Source: Leisingera sp. NJS204 (lineage in GTDB: Bacteria; Pseudomonadota; Alphaproteobacteria; Rhodobacterales; Rhodobacteraceae). Taken from it: a stretch of DNA of 64,000 nucleotides. The stretch is taken from NCBI RefSeq assembly GCF_004123675.1, contig NZ_CP035417.1, positions 2,905,501-2,969,500 of the forward strand. The letters run 5' to 3'. Positions 37,665 to 46,635 of this stretch are shown here, piece after piece. The translations under genes were made by a program, and so were the position numbers. Every line of letters begins with the position of its first letter. The stretch's first letter is position 1. Under the pieces are notes generated by a model, which was not told the origin of the DNA, did no database searches, and worked only from the letters and a program-made list of their open reading frames with translations.

Positions 37665-37686
37665 CTTAACTTTAGCGCTTGTTAAG
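37665..37686. other. Inverted repeat CTTAAC...GTTAAG
   Basis: CTTAAC (37665-37670) and GTTAAG (37681-37686) flank a 10-base spacer that contains AGCGCT. It is close to the 22-bp palindrome and may be part of the same regulatory patch. Confidence 0.35.
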
Positions 37687-37770
37687 ATTTGGGCGTTCGC
37701 TTTGTCCCTCTCCTCGCGCTGCCCGCGCCGCAGCGCTTGCCGGGATTATACGGCGCGAATAGCTCCCGCT

Positions 37771-37804
37771 GTTTCATCTTTTCAAAAATACTCCCGCCGG
37801 AGGC
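37771..37804. repeat. Dispersed intergenic element RE1, copy C
   Basis: GTTTCATCTTTTCAAAAATA then CTCCCGCCGGAGGC; same orientation as copy A, inverted relative to copy B. Confidence 0.75.
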
Positions 37805-37931
37805 TCCCGCGCCATCGGCACACACCGGTGCACAGGGGGCCACACCTGCCGTCCCCTGTTGATCACCTTGCTCTTGCCAAATCCGGCCCCGCTTGTGCAT
37901 ATCCCAACGAACAGCATCAGGAGGGCAGCAC

Positions 37932-38822
37932 GTGACCGCATCAGAACCCCGTGAAACTATGATTGCCGTGATCGGCGGCTCGGGCATATACGAGATCGAC
38001 GGGCTGGAAGGCGCCGGGTGGGTCTCGGTCGAAACGCCTTGGGGGGCGCCATCGGATCAGATCCTGACCGGCTCCCTGGACGGAGTGAAAATGGCCTTCC
38101 TGCCCCGCCACGGCCGCGGCCATGTGCATTCCCCGACCGAAGTTCCCTACCGCGCCAATATCGACGCGCTGAAGCGGCTGGGGGTGACAGACGTGTTCTC
38201 GGTCTCTGCCTGCGGGTCGTTTCGCGAAGAAATGGCGCCGGGCGATTTTGTTGTTGTGGATCAGTTCATTGACCGGACCTTCGCGCGCGAAAAAAGCTTC
38301 TTCGGGACCGGCTGCGTGGCCCATGTGAGCGTGGCGCATCCGACCTGCGAGCGGCTCTCGGACGCCGCCGAAGCAGCGGGCAAGGATGCAGGCATAAACA
38401 TCCACCGCGGCGGCACCTACCTGTGCATGGAGGGGCCGCAGTTTTCGTCCATGGCGGAAAGCAAGATGTACCGCGCGCAATGGGGCTGCGATGTGATCGG
38501 CATGACCAACATGCCCGAAGCCAAACTCGCCCGCGAGGCGGAGCTATGCTATGCCTCGGTGGCAATGGTCACCGATTACGACAGCTGGCATCCGGAACAC
38601 GGCGCGGTGGAAATCACTGATATCATTGCAACATTGCAGGGCAACTCTGCCAATGCCCGCGAACTGGTCCGCCGCCTGCCCGGTCTGCTGGGCCAGGATC
38701 GTGCGGATTGCCCGCATGGCTGCGACAAGGCGCTGGAATATGCGATCATGACTGCACCCGGGAAACGCGATCCTGCTCTGCTGGCCAAACTGGATGCAGT
38801 GGCGGGCCGGGTTCTGGGCTGA
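37932..38822 (+). CDS. mtnP: S-methyl-5'-thioadenosine phosphorylase
   Basis: MtnP splits methylthioadenosine, the by-product of polyamine and homoserine-lactone synthesis, into adenine and methylthioribose-1-phosphate. The start region AVIGGSGIYEIDGLEGAGWV, then LPRHGRGHVHSPTEVPYRAN, MEGPQFSSMAESKMYR and IGMTNMPEAKLAREAELCYA are typical. The start is GTG 37932 (296 residues), with AGGAGG six bases upstream. apt, which would reuse the adenine, lies 1.3 kb downstream. Confidence 0.95.
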   Translation: MTASEPRETMIAVIGGSGIYEIDGLEGAGWVSVETPWGAPSDQILTGSLDGVKMAFLPRHGRGHVHSPTEVPYRANIDALKRLGVTDVFSVSACGSFREEMAPGDFVVVDQFIDRTFAREKSFFGTGCVAHVSVAHPTCERLSDAAEAAGKDAGINIHRGGTYLCMEGPQFSSMAESKMYRAQWGCDVIGMTNMPEAKLAREAELCYASVAMVTDYDSWHPEHGAVEITDIIATLQGNSANARELVRRLPGLLGQDRADCPHGCDKALEYAIMTAPGKRDPALLAKLDAVAGRVLG

Positions 38823-38850
38823 TCCAAGGCTGCAACAGTTTTGAACTATC

Positions 38851-38880
38851 GGGGCGGTCTTTTCAGGGCCGCCTCTTTTC
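38851..38880 (+). terminator. Possible terminator after mtnP
   Basis: GGCGG pairs with CCGCC across an 11-base loop and is followed by TCTTTTC. The short stem makes it weak. Confidence 0.4.
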
Positions 38881-38950
38881 TTTACCGGGCTGCGTTCCTT
38901 TATCGTGCAGCAGACCTTGCTTCGACGTTGCTGATTTCAGGACCTCTTTC

Positions 38951-39961
38951 ATGCGCCTTCACGGATTGGACATCGCCCGCTTCCTTGCCTTTTGCGGCAT
39001 GGTGCTGGTCAACTTCCGCATTGCGGCGCAGGTGGCGCCGGGAACCGATGCAATCTCTCTGTTCACCAACAGCCTGGAGGGCCGCGCAGCCGCGCTGTTT
39101 GTGGTGCTGGCAGGAATCGGGGTGTCGCTGGGCAAGCCGGACCGGGCAACGATGTTCCGGCGCGCTGTGTTCCTGTTTGCGATCGGCCTTTTGAACCTGA
39201 CCATATTCGACGCCGACATCCTGCACTTCTATGCGCTGTATTTCCTGGTGGCGCTGCCGTTCCTGACCGTCTCCAGCCGGATGCTGCTTTGGGCCGCCGC
39301 GGGCACGCTGGCAATCGGGCTGGCAGGGCTGCTGTTGCTGGATTACGAGGCGCATTGGAACTGGGACACGCTGACCTACGCGGAGTTCTGGACGCTGGAA
39401 GGCTTTCTGCGCCATTCCTTCTTCAACGGCTGGCATCCGGCGTTTCCCTGGGCCGCGTTCCTGTTTCTGGGCATGTGGATCGGGCGCCTGGATCTGGCCA
39501 GCCGCCGGGTTCAGGCCCGCATGATCGTCTGGGGCGTGGCAGCGGCAGTGCTGGGCGCCCTGCCCGGGATGCTGCTGCAGGATCCTGAGCTGGCCGAACT
39601 CTTCGGCACCAGCGCCATTCCCCCTGGCCCGTTCTACATTATCGCAGCCTCCGGCACCGCGGTTGCCGTGACCGGGCTGATGCTGGCGATCGGCCCGGCG
39701 CTGGACAAGGCTGGGCTGGGGGAATGGCTGGCAGCACCAGGGCGGCAAGCGCTGAGCCTCTATGCGGCGCATATCCTGTTGGGCATGGGCACATTGGAAG
39801 CCATGGGCCAGCTGGACGGTTCGCTCGGCACCTCCCGGATCTTCGGCTACTCGCTTGGCTTCTGCGCCCTGTCGATGGTGCTGGTCTGGATCTGGAACAT
39901 CTTTGCGAGAAACGGACCGTTGGAAGCGCTGATGCGCTGGAGCACCCGTTTTCCCCGGTGA
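38951..39961 (+). CDS. DUF418-type integral membrane protein (acyltransferase-like)
   Basis: A 336-residue protein with about nine to ten membrane helices. The start RLHGLDIARFLAFCGMVLVN resembles the heparan-alpha-glucosaminide acetyltransferase-like / DUF418 group, and RQALSLYAAHILLGMGTLEA fits the C-terminal DUF418 helices. Function is unknown in these bacteria; acyl transfer across the membrane is an inference. I chose the ATG at 38951 because the upstream in-frame sequence lies in mtnP and its terminator. No clear ribosome binding site. Confidence 0.85.
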   Translation: MRLHGLDIARFLAFCGMVLVNFRIAAQVAPGTDAISLFTNSLEGRAAALFVVLAGIGVSLGKPDRATMFRRAVFLFAIGLLNLTIFDADILHFYALYFLVALPFLTVSSRMLLWAAAGTLAIGLAGLLLLDYEAHWNWDTLTYAEFWTLEGFLRHSFFNGWHPAFPWAAFLFLGMWIGRLDLASRRVQARMIVWGVAAAVLGALPGMLLQDPELAELFGTSAIPPGPFYIIAASGTAVAVTGLMLAIGPALDKAGLGEWLAAPGRQALSLYAAHILLGMGTLEAMGQLDGSLGTSRIFGYSLGFCALSMVLVWIWNIFARNGPLEALMRWSTRFPR

Positions 39962-40136
39962 CCTATCCCCGCGCTGCTGCCCCGCCCGCGGCCAGTGCCA
40001 GCAGGCCTCCTGCGGCAGCCCCGAACCGCATGCTCACGGTTCCCCCTTGCATGACAGCGCTGCATCGGCCAAACCGCCAATGGCCCGGCGGCACTGCCGG
40101 GCTGCTGTCACAATTGCGCCAAGGGGAGCCTGACCG

Positions 40137-40676
40137 ATGCCCAAGAAGCCCGCCGTCCAGGATTACATCCGCACCATCGTTGATTTCCCCCATGAAGGGA
40201 TCCTGTTCCGCGATGTGACCACGCTGTTTGCCGATCCGCGCGGTTTCCGCATGGCGATCGACCAGATGCTGCATCCCTATGCGGGTGAACGGATCGACAA
40301 AGTGGTGGGGCTTGAAGCACGCGGTTTTATCCTGGGCGGCGCGATTGCCCATCAGCTGAGCGTCGGCTTTGTGCCCGTCCGCAAGAAAGGCAAGCTGCCC
40401 GGCACCACCATCAGCGAAGAGTACAAGCTGGAATACGGCGAGGCGATTGTCGAGATCCACGACGACGCCATCAAGCCGGGCGAGAAGATCCTGGTAGTTG
40501 ATGACCTCTTGGCAACCGGCGGCACTGCGGGCGCGGGAATTAAGCTGATCGAGCGGCTGGGCGGCGAGATTGTCTCTTGCTCCTTCATCGTGGACCTGCC
40601 GGAACTGGGTGGCCGCAAGCTGTTGGAGAGCATGGGCATGGATGTGCATGTGCTGTGCGAATTCGACGGCCTCTGA
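40137..40676 (+). CDS. apt: Adenine phosphoribosyltransferase
   Basis: Apt makes AMP from adenine and PRPP, recycling the adenine released by mtnP upstream. 179 residues, normal length. [20 protein letters not shown] is the usual start, [16 protein letters not shown] follows, and the PRPP loop is [15 protein letters not shown]. The ribosome binding site is AAGGGGAG. An RE2 element follows its stop codon. Confidence 0.97.
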   Translation: MPKKPAVQDYIRTIVDFPHEGILFRDVTTLFADPRGFRMAIDQMLHPYAGERIDKVVGLEARGFILGGAIAHQLSVGFVPVRKKGKLPGTTISEEYKLEYGEAIVEIHDDAIKPGEKILVVDDLLATGGTAGAGIKLIERLGGEIVSCSFIVDLPELGGRKLLESMGMDVHVLCEFDGL

Positions 40677-40704
40677 GCACTGTAAGGACAGCGTCCGGGC
40701 CGGG

Positions 40705-40866
40705 GGCTCCCGCCGGTCAAACGCCATTCTTGCGAACGGCTCTTCCCGTTGGGCATAGCCCTTTCCAGCCCGCAAGGGCCAGAAAGGGCACGCCGCGCAG
40801 ATGCGCGGCGCCGGGCCCAAAGCCGCCAGGCGGTCCGGCGCAGCCGGGCTGATGCGGCTGCGGGAG
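40705..40866. repeat. Hairpin-rich intergenic element RE2, copy 2
   Basis: It opens with CTCCCGCCGG, contains CCCGTTGGGCATAGC as in copy 1, then CCCTTTC...GAAAGGG, and CGCCGCGC-agat-GCGCGGCG, ending GGGCCCAAAGCCGCC. It fills the gap between the convergent apt and FAD-oxidase genes. Confidence 0.7.
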
Positions 40867-40888
40867 ATCTTGGAAATGCCCGGACGGG

Positions 40889-42307
40889 TCAGCCGGCCTT
40901 CAGCACCGCGCCAGGATTCATGATGCCGTTGGGATCCAGTGCCTGCTTGATTGCCCGCATGGCCGCCAGCTTGACCGGGTCGCCATAGCGTTCCAGGTCG
41001 CCCGTTTTCATCCGCCCGACCCCGTGCTCAGCACTGAAAGAGCCGCCAAAGGCATGAACCAGATCATGCACCGCCGTTTTAACTGCTTCACGCATGTGCC
41101 TGAATTGGTCGCGGGATTGCCCCTTTGGCGGGAACACATTGTAGTGCAGGTTGCCGTCCCCCAGATGGCCAAAGCAGTTGATGCGGAAATCACCAAGGCC
41201 TGCGACCATCTCTCTGCCCCGTTCGATGAAGGCAGGAATATCCGAGATCGGCACCGAGATGTCGTGGCTGGAAACCGATCCGATTGCCTTGTTGGCCAGC
41301 GGAATATTCTCGCGCACCGCCCACAGCGCCTGCCGCTGGGATCCGGACTGGGCAATCACGCCATCCGCAACCAGTCCTGCCGCCTCTGCGGCTTCGAACA
41401 ACTCTGCCAGAGTGTCCTCAGCAACCACGCCCTGCGGCAAGCCCAATTCGATCAGCACGCACCACTCAGGCGTGTCGTCAAACGGCTGGCGGATCTCCGG
41501 CAGAGCCTCCGCCAGAAACGCCAGACCTTGCCGGTGGATCAGTTCAAAAGCACTGACGGATTCGCCGGCGTGGCCGCGGGCCAGAGCCAGCAGCGCAATG
41601 GCAGCAGCAGGGTCCTTCACTGTGAAAAGCGCGGTTCCCTGCGTGACAGGGATCGGCGACAGCTTCAGCGCGGCGGCAGTGATAACCCCCAGCGTGCCCT
41701 CGGCGCCGATCAGCAGGTTTTTCAGGTCATAACCCGTGTTGTCTTTGCGCAAACGCGACAGCCCGTGCCAGATGTCTCCAGAAGGCAGCACCGCCTCCAG
41801 CCCCAGGCAGAGGTCGCGTGCATTGCCATAGCGCAGCACGTTGACGCCGCCGGCATTCGTCGAAAGGTTGCCGCCGATCCTGGCTGATCCCTCTGCTGCC
41901 AGAGACAGGGGAAACAGCCGCCCTGCCCCTTCCGCCGCTGTCTGGACATCCGCCAGAATGGCCCCCGCTTCGGCAATCAGGACATTTTCCTGCGGGTGGA
42001 CCGACCGGATTGCCTTCATCCGTTCCAGCGACAGCACCAGCGGCGCCGGGCCATCCGGCATCACCTGGCCGCCGACCAGGCTGGTGCCGCCGCCATAGGG
42101 CACAACCGGCACCCGGGCGGCATTGGCCTCGCGGATCAACCGTGAGACCTGCTCCACCGTCTGCGGCAAGGCCAGCACCCCTGCCTGCCCCTGGTAGCGG
42201 CCGCGCGGTTCCTCAAGATATCGCGGCTCCGGCGGCCGCAGCACGCCTTCCGGCAGCAGGTTCGAGAGGCGGTTGGCAAAAGCAGTATCTGCAGAGTTCA
42301 GCATCAT
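40889..42307 (-). CDS. FAD-binding oxidase (D-lactate/2-hydroxyglutarate dehydrogenase type)
   Basis: A 472-residue flavoenzyme of the FAD-linked oxidase family (FAD_binding_4 plus the C-terminal oxidase domain). VVPYGGGTSLVGGQV and EGSARIGGNLSTNAGGVNVL bind FAD, and the C-terminal metal motif is CFGHLGDGNLHYNVFP with EHGVGRMKTG. Close relatives oxidise D-lactate, glycolate or D-2-hydroxyglutarate; the substrate cannot be chosen here. It lies downstream of the MBL gene, on the same strand. Confidence 0.93.
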   Translation of the reverse strand: MMLNSADTAFANRLSNLLPEGVLRPPEPRYLEEPRGRYQGQAGVLALPQTVEQVSRLIREANAARVPVVPYGGGTSLVGGQVMPDGPAPLVLSLERMKAIRSVHPQENVLIAEAGAILADVQTAAEGAGRLFPLSLAAEGSARIGGNLSTNAGGVNVLRYGNARDLCLGLEAVLPSGDIWHGLSRLRKDNTGYDLKNLLIGAEGTLGVITAAALKLSPIPVTQGTALFTVKDPAAAIALLALARGHAGESVSAFELIHRQGLAFLAEALPEIRQPFDDTPEWCVLIELGLPQGVVAEDTLAELFEAAEAAGLVADGVIAQSGSQRQALWAVRENIPLANKAIGSVSSHDISVPISDIPAFIERGREMVAGLGDFRINCFGHLGDGNLHYNVFPPKGQSRDQFRHMREAVKTAVHDLVHAFGGSFSAEHGVGRMKTGDLERYGDPVKLAAMRAIKQALDPNGIMNPGAVLKAG

Positions 42308-42348
42308 GCCTCATCCATGCCGGAAGCGGCACCGGCTGGCAAGGCAGG

Positions 42349-43173
42349 TCACTCTTCTTCAGCTAGATACTTCGGCTGCAGCACATGGATCGTCGGACGG
42401 CCAGGCAGGCTGCGCAGGGAGACCGTAAGGGCGCTATTGCCTTCATTCACGACATCAAACTCAGGGCCGGCCCGGGCCAGGAAGCGCTGCAGCGATGCGT
42501 CGCTGAACCAATGCATCGGGATAATGACGGAGGAACGCAACCGCCCCAGCACCTCCAGCATTTGATCCAGCGGCAGGGTAATGCCGCCATCCACCGCCGC
42601 CATCACCACATCCAGCCGCCCCAGCGCCGCATATTGTTCCGGGGTTGGCACGTGGTGAAGATGACCCAGATGGCCGATGCAGAGGCCAGCCGCCTCAAAA
42701 ACGAAGATCGAATTGCCGTGCGCTGCCACGCCTCCGAACATGTTGCGGATGTCAGTGGAGACATTGCGGATCAGCATTTCGCCAAGGTCCAGATGGTGTT
42801 TTATCCCGTCCTCAAGCGGCCCCCAGCCCCGTAGCACATGGGGAATGGCTGGATCGGGATGCGCCGTCCAATGGGTTTCATGGGCGTGGTTCATGGTGAC
42901 CACATCCGGGACCAGCGGCGCAGCGCCGGTGAAGCCGGTGAAATCGGTGACCACATTCAGCCCGCCTTCGGTGCGCAGCAGGAAGGAAGCATGCGCGATA
43001 TAGCGGACCTGCACGCTGTCCAGGGCAACAGGATCCTGCCAGCCGGCTTGGTGCAGATACTCCAGACCAGGGGTTGCCCCGGCCAGCGCGATACAATGGC
43101 TCGCCCGCCGCTCCTGGGCCTGGAGGGCAGTGGCACAGAGGATCAGCCAAAGGAGACAGCAAAAGCCGCGCAT
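42349..43173 (-). CDS. Exported metallo-beta-lactamase-fold hydrolase
   Basis: About 274 residues. A signal peptide (RGFCCLLWLILCATALQAQE) is followed by a beta-lactamase-like fold: VQVRYIAHASFLLRT, NHAHETHWTAHP and VVMAAVDGGITL with IIPMHWFS. The usual HxHxDH is not present in standard form (NHAHETHW), so it resembles the UlaG/RNase Z-like L-ascorbate group loosely; metal binding is likely but not certain. Function unknown. The TTG further upstream gives a poorer start than the ATG at 43173. Confidence 0.82.
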   Translation of the reverse strand: MRGFCCLLWLILCATALQAQERRASHCIALAGATPGLEYLHQAGWQDPVALDSVQVRYIAHASFLLRTEGGLNVVTDFTGFTGAAPLVPDVVTMNHAHETHWTAHPDPAIPHVLRGWGPLEDGIKHHLDLGEMLIRNVSTDIRNMFGGVAAHGNSIFVFEAAGLCIGHLGHLHHVPTPEQYAALGRLDVVMAAVDGGITLPLDQMLEVLGRLRSSVIIPMHWFSDASLQRFLARAGPEFDVVNEGNSALTVSLRSLPGRPTIHVLQPKYLAEEE

Positions 43174-43271
43174 GAAGCAGGTTCTAGGGCGCAAACCGCA
43201 GTTGTCAGCCCCCGGGGCGAAAAATTGCGCCGGGCACGCTCCCGCCTGTTCCAGCAGAATTGAAAATTCCG

Positions 43272-43364
43272 CCTCTCAGTTGGGCGTGGCGCCGGGCCTG
43301 CGGCCCGGCGCTGCCCCCAACGGGAGCGGTGCATTTCAATGCACCAGCGACGGGCGGGAGTTCC
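43272..43364. repeat. Hairpin-rich intergenic element RE2, copy 3 (inverted)
   Basis: Read on the minus strand it goes ACTCCCGCCCG, GGTGCAT-tgaa-ATGCACC, CTCCCGTTGGGG, then GCGCCGGGCC-gca-GGCCCGGCGC. Block order matches copies 1, 2 and 4 while the stem sequences differ but still pair. Confidence 0.72.
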
Positions 43365-43385
43365 CGGCTGCCTGTGCGCCTGCGG

Positions 43386-43976
43386 TCATGCCTGGCCCGT
43401 CAGGGTTTTGCCGCGGCGGTCGTGGCGCAGCGAAGCGTACAGAACATGGGTCCGCCAGCGGCCGTTGATCTGCAAATAGGACTGGGCGACGCCTTCGTAT
43501 TTGAAGCCGGATTTCTCCAGCAGCCCGCGGGAAGCTTGGTTTTCCGGCAGGCATGCAGCCTCAATCCGGCTGAGATCCAGTTTGCTGAAGGCGTGATGCA
43601 CCACCGCGCCGATCGCCTCGCGCATGTAACCGTGACGGGCAAAGGGCAACCCGGTCCAGTACCCCAATGTTCCGGCCTGGGCCGGCCCGCGGCGGATATT
43701 GTCCAGCGTGATCGCGCCCATCAGCATATTGTCGGACCGCCGGATCAGGAACAGCGGCAGCGCCGTGCCCCCAGACACCGACCGGCGGGCCCAATAGACC
43801 CGGTTGGTGAACGACTTGCGGCTGAGATGATCCGCCGCCCAGCTGGGCTCCCACGGCGTCAGATACGGCTGGCTCTGCAACCGCAGCGCCGCCCAGCCGT
43901 GAAAATCCGCATGCACCGGCGGCCTGAGAGTCAGGCGCTCGGTTTCAATGCGGACCTTGCGGCGGTTCAGCAGCAT
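43386..43976 (-). CDS. GNAT-family acetyltransferase (RimJ/RimL-like)
   Basis: A 196-residue N-acetyltransferase. The N-terminus KVRIETERLTLRPPVHADF is the typical RimJ-type strand, GTLGYWTGLPFARHGYMREA covers the acetyl-CoA loop, and the end of the fold is ASRGLLEKSGFKYEGVAQSY. It could acetylate a ribosomal protein N-terminus or another amine. Its start overlaps the M16 protease stop by one base (TGATG), so it is coupled to that gene at the end of the ctaC operon run. Confidence 0.92.
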   Translation of the reverse strand: MLLNRRKVRIETERLTLRPPVHADFHGWAALRLQSQPYLTPWEPSWAADHLSRKSFTNRVYWARRSVSGGTALPLFLIRRSDNMLMGAITLDNIRRGPAQAGTLGYWTGLPFARHGYMREAIGAVVHHAFSKLDLSRIEAACLPENQASRGLLEKSGFKYEGVAQSYLQINGRWRTHVLYASLRHDRRGKTLTGQA

Positions 43977-45238
43977 CAGGCGGCGCGCCTCTCCTGCAGC
44001 CTCTCCAGCGCCGGTGCGTCTGCAACCGGACCATATAGCGCAAGTGCCGCCGGTGCGGAAACCGCCATCTCCTCGGCCATGCCGCGCACATCCTTGGTGG
44101 TCACAGCCTCAATCCGCTCAACCGTGTGCTCCAGCGACGGAACATTGCCCCAGATCTGCACCAGTCGCGCCAGACGTTCAGCCCGGTTCGACGGGCTTTC
44201 CAGACCCATCAGCATCCCGGCCTTCATCTGGGCGCGGGCGCGTTCGACCTCGGCCTCAGTCATGTCGTCCGCGGCGCGTTTCATCTCGTCGATGGTGATG
44301 CCTGCCAGTTCCTCCAGCTGCTCGCCAGAAGTGCCGGCATAGACCGTCATCGCGCCGGTATCGGCATAAGACCCGGCCTGCGCAAAGATCGTGTAGCACA
44401 GACCGCGTTTTTCACGCACTTCCTGGAACAGCCGGGAGGACATGCCGCCGCCAAGTGCGCTGGCGTAGATCTGCGAGGTATACATCGACTGGTCGCGATA
44501 GCTGGGGCCCTCAAACGCCAGAGCGAAATGCGCCTGCTCCAGATCCTTGACCTGCCGCGCCTCGCCGCCGGTGAACCGCGCGCCTTCAGCGGTGAAATCG
44601 GGCTTGGCTTCCATGTGGCCGAACAGCCGCTCGGCCAACTTGACTAGAACATCGTGATCGACGCCGCCGGCCGCAGCCAGAATCATCTGGCCAGGGCCGT
44701 AATGCTCAGCCACGAAACTCTGCAGATCTTCGCGGTTGAAGCTGCTGACGCGCTCTGCCGGACCCAGGATGGTGCGGCCCAAAGGCTGGCCGCGGTAGCT
44801 TTCTTCCTGCAACCAGTCAAAGATCACATCGTCCGGCGTGTCCAGCGACTGGCCGATTTCCTGCAGGATCACCCCGCGCTCGATCTCGATCTCGCGGGCA
44901 TCAAACACCGGGTTCAGCAGGATGTCCCCGATCACATCCACCGCCAGCGGCACGTCCCCCTTGAGCACGCGGGCGTAATATGCCGTCACCTCACGCGAGG
45001 TGTAGGCGTTGATATAGCCGCCCACATCCTCGATCTCCTCGGCGATCTGAAGGGCCGAGCGGGTCTTGGTGCCCTTAAAGGCCATGTGCTCCAGGAAATG
45101 GGCGATGCCGTTCTGCTCAAGCCGCTCGTGGCGGCCGCCGGCGTTGACCCAGATCCCGACCGCCGCGGATTCCAGTCCCGGCATGTGTTCGGAGACGATG
45201 CGGAACCCGTTGGCGAGTGTGTGCTGCTGAACTGTCAA
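43976..45238 (-). CDS. M16-family zinc protease (mitochondrial-processing-peptidase-like)
   Basis: A 420-residue M16B peptidase. The inverted zinc motif is HFLEHMAFKGT (HxxEH), and the second glutamate lies further on in the family pattern; the C-terminal domain contains GGGMSSRLFQEVREKRGLCY. Rickettsial and alphaproteobacterial members are close to the mitochondrial processing peptidase beta subunit. Its start codon overlaps thrC's stop by 4 bases, so the thrC-M16-GNAT genes are coupled. Confidence 0.95.
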   Translation of the reverse strand: MTVQQHTLANGFRIVSEHMPGLESAAVGIWVNAGGRHERLEQNGIAHFLEHMAFKGTKTRSALQIAEEIEDVGGYINAYTSREVTAYYARVLKGDVPLAVDVIGDILLNPVFDAREIEIERGVILQEIGQSLDTPDDVIFDWLQEESYRGQPLGRTILGPAERVSSFNREDLQSFVAEHYGPGQMILAAAGGVDHDVLVKLAERLFGHMEAKPDFTAEGARFTGGEARQVKDLEQAHFALAFEGPSYRDQSMYTSQIYASALGGGMSSRLFQEVREKRGLCYTIFAQAGSYADTGAMTVYAGTSGEQLEELAGITIDEMKRAADDMTEAEVERARAQMKAGMLMGLESPSNRAERLARLVQIWGNVPSLEHTVERIEAVTTKDVRGMAEEMAVSAPAALALYGPVADAPALERLQERRAA

Positions 45239-46623
45239 TTCGCGATATTCTTTCTGATGTGATCCTCGAGGGCGGCCAGATCGTTGGCGATCCGGGTCAC
45301 CCGTTCCGGCCTGTCATACAGGTCGCCCATGCGCGGGGGAAGAGGCGGATGGATGCCGCTGGCATCTTCGACCGCTGCCGGGAATTTCGCCGGGTGCGCT
45401 GTGGCCAGCGTGATCATCGGCACATCGGCCGTGCGGTGCTCATTTGCAACCTTCACAGCCACGGCGCCATGCGGGCACAGCAGTTCACCCGAGGCGGCCA
45501 GTTCGGACTTGATGGTCGCCAGGGTCTCCTCTTCGGAGGTACGGCCCGAGACGTAGGTCTCGCTCAGCGCCTGCATCGCGCCCTGGGAGACGTCAAAACC
45601 GCCGTTCCTCAGCTCATCCATCAACAGCGCCACAGCCTTGCTCTCCTGGCCGTAGGCATAGAACAGCGCGCGCTCGAAGTTGGACGACACCTGGATGTCC
45701 ATTGAGGGTGAGATCGAGGGCGCGGTATCGCCCTTGTAGTAGCCCTGCCCCGACAGGCAGCGGTGCAGGATATCGTTCTGGTTGGTGGCGACCACCAGCT
45801 GGTCGATGGGCAGGCCCATCTGCTTGGCGATGAAGCCTGCAAAGATGTCGCCGAAATTGCCGGTGGGCACGGTGAAGCTGACCTTGCGCTGCGGCGCGCC
45901 CAAGGAGACAGCGGCGGAGAAATAGTAGACCACCTGCGCCAGCACGCGGGCGATGTTGATCGAGTTCACGCCGGCCAGTTTCACGCCGTCGCGGAAATCG
46001 AAGTCGTTGAACATGTCCTTTACGCGGGCCTGGCAATCGTCAAAATCGCCATCGACAGCCAGCGCGTGGACGTTGGCATCCGCAGGCGTGGTCATCTGAC
46101 GGCGCTGCACCTCGGACACGCGGCCATGCGGGTAGAGGATGAACACATCCACATTGCTGAGACCGCGGAAAGCCTCCATCGCCGCCGAGCCGGTATCGCC
46201 CGAGGTGGCGCCTGCGATGGTCACCCGGTCGCCGCGGCGTTCCAGTGCGGTCTGGAACAGCTGGCCGATCAGCTGCATGGCGAAATCCTTGAACGCCAGC
46301 GTCGGGCCGTGGAACAACTCCAGCAGGAAATGGTTCGGCGCCAGCTGTTTCAGCGGCGCGCGGGCAGCGTGGCCAAAGCCCTGATAAGCGCGGGCGATGA
46401 TGGCGCGGAATTCCTCGTCGGTGAAACAATCGCCAAGGAAGGGGCGCATCACGCGAAAGGCGGTTTCCTCATAGGAGAGACCGGCCAGTGCGGCGATGTC
46501 ATCCTGTGACATCTGCGGGATTTCGGCCGGCACATAGAGGCCGCCGTCACGGGCAAGCCCGGTCAGCATCGCGTCTTCAAAGGTCAGCTCGGGCGCTTGG
46601 CCCCGGGTCGAGATATATTTCAT
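45235..46623 (-). CDS. thrC: Threonine synthase
   Basis: ThrC makes threonine from phosphohomoserine with PLP. 462 residues, the long form. KYISTRGQAPELTFEDAMLT opens it, the PLP lysine is in HGPTLAFKDFAMQ, and the phosphate site is TIAGATSGDTGSAAMEAFRG. It lies 12 bases after surf1 and overlaps the M16 gene by 4 bases. The association of thrC and an M16 protease behind oxidase genes is a familiar alphaproteobacterial order. Confidence 0.97.
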   Translation of the reverse strand: MKYISTRGQAPELTFEDAMLTGLARDGGLYVPAEIPQMSQDDIAALAGLSYEETAFRVMRPFLGDCFTDEEFRAIIARAYQGFGHAARAPLKQLAPNHFLLELFHGPTLAFKDFAMQLIGQLFQTALERRGDRVTIAGATSGDTGSAAMEAFRGLSNVDVFILYPHGRVSEVQRRQMTTPADANVHALAVDGDFDDCQARVKDMFNDFDFRDGVKLAGVNSINIARVLAQVVYYFSAAVSLGAPQRKVSFTVPTGNFGDIFAGFIAKQMGLPIDQLVVATNQNDILHRCLSGQGYYKGDTAPSISPSMDIQVSSNFERALFYAYGQESKAVALLMDELRNGGFDVSQGAMQALSETYVSGRTSEEETLATIKSELAASGELLCPHGAVAVKVANEHRTADVPMITLATAHPAKFPAAVEDASGIHPPLPPRMGDLYDRPERVTRIANDLAALEDHIRKNIAN

Positions 46624-46635
46624 CGCCTTGGCTCT

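Larger units (their letters stand above)
37463..37931. other. Gene-free region of 469 bases before mtnP
   Basis: No reading frame convinces. The region holds a terminator at 37486, a perfect 22-bp palindrome at 37625, a TTAAC-type inverted repeat at 37665 and an RE1 copy at 37771. It is one of the densest patches of unassigned structure in the window. Confidence 0.6.
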
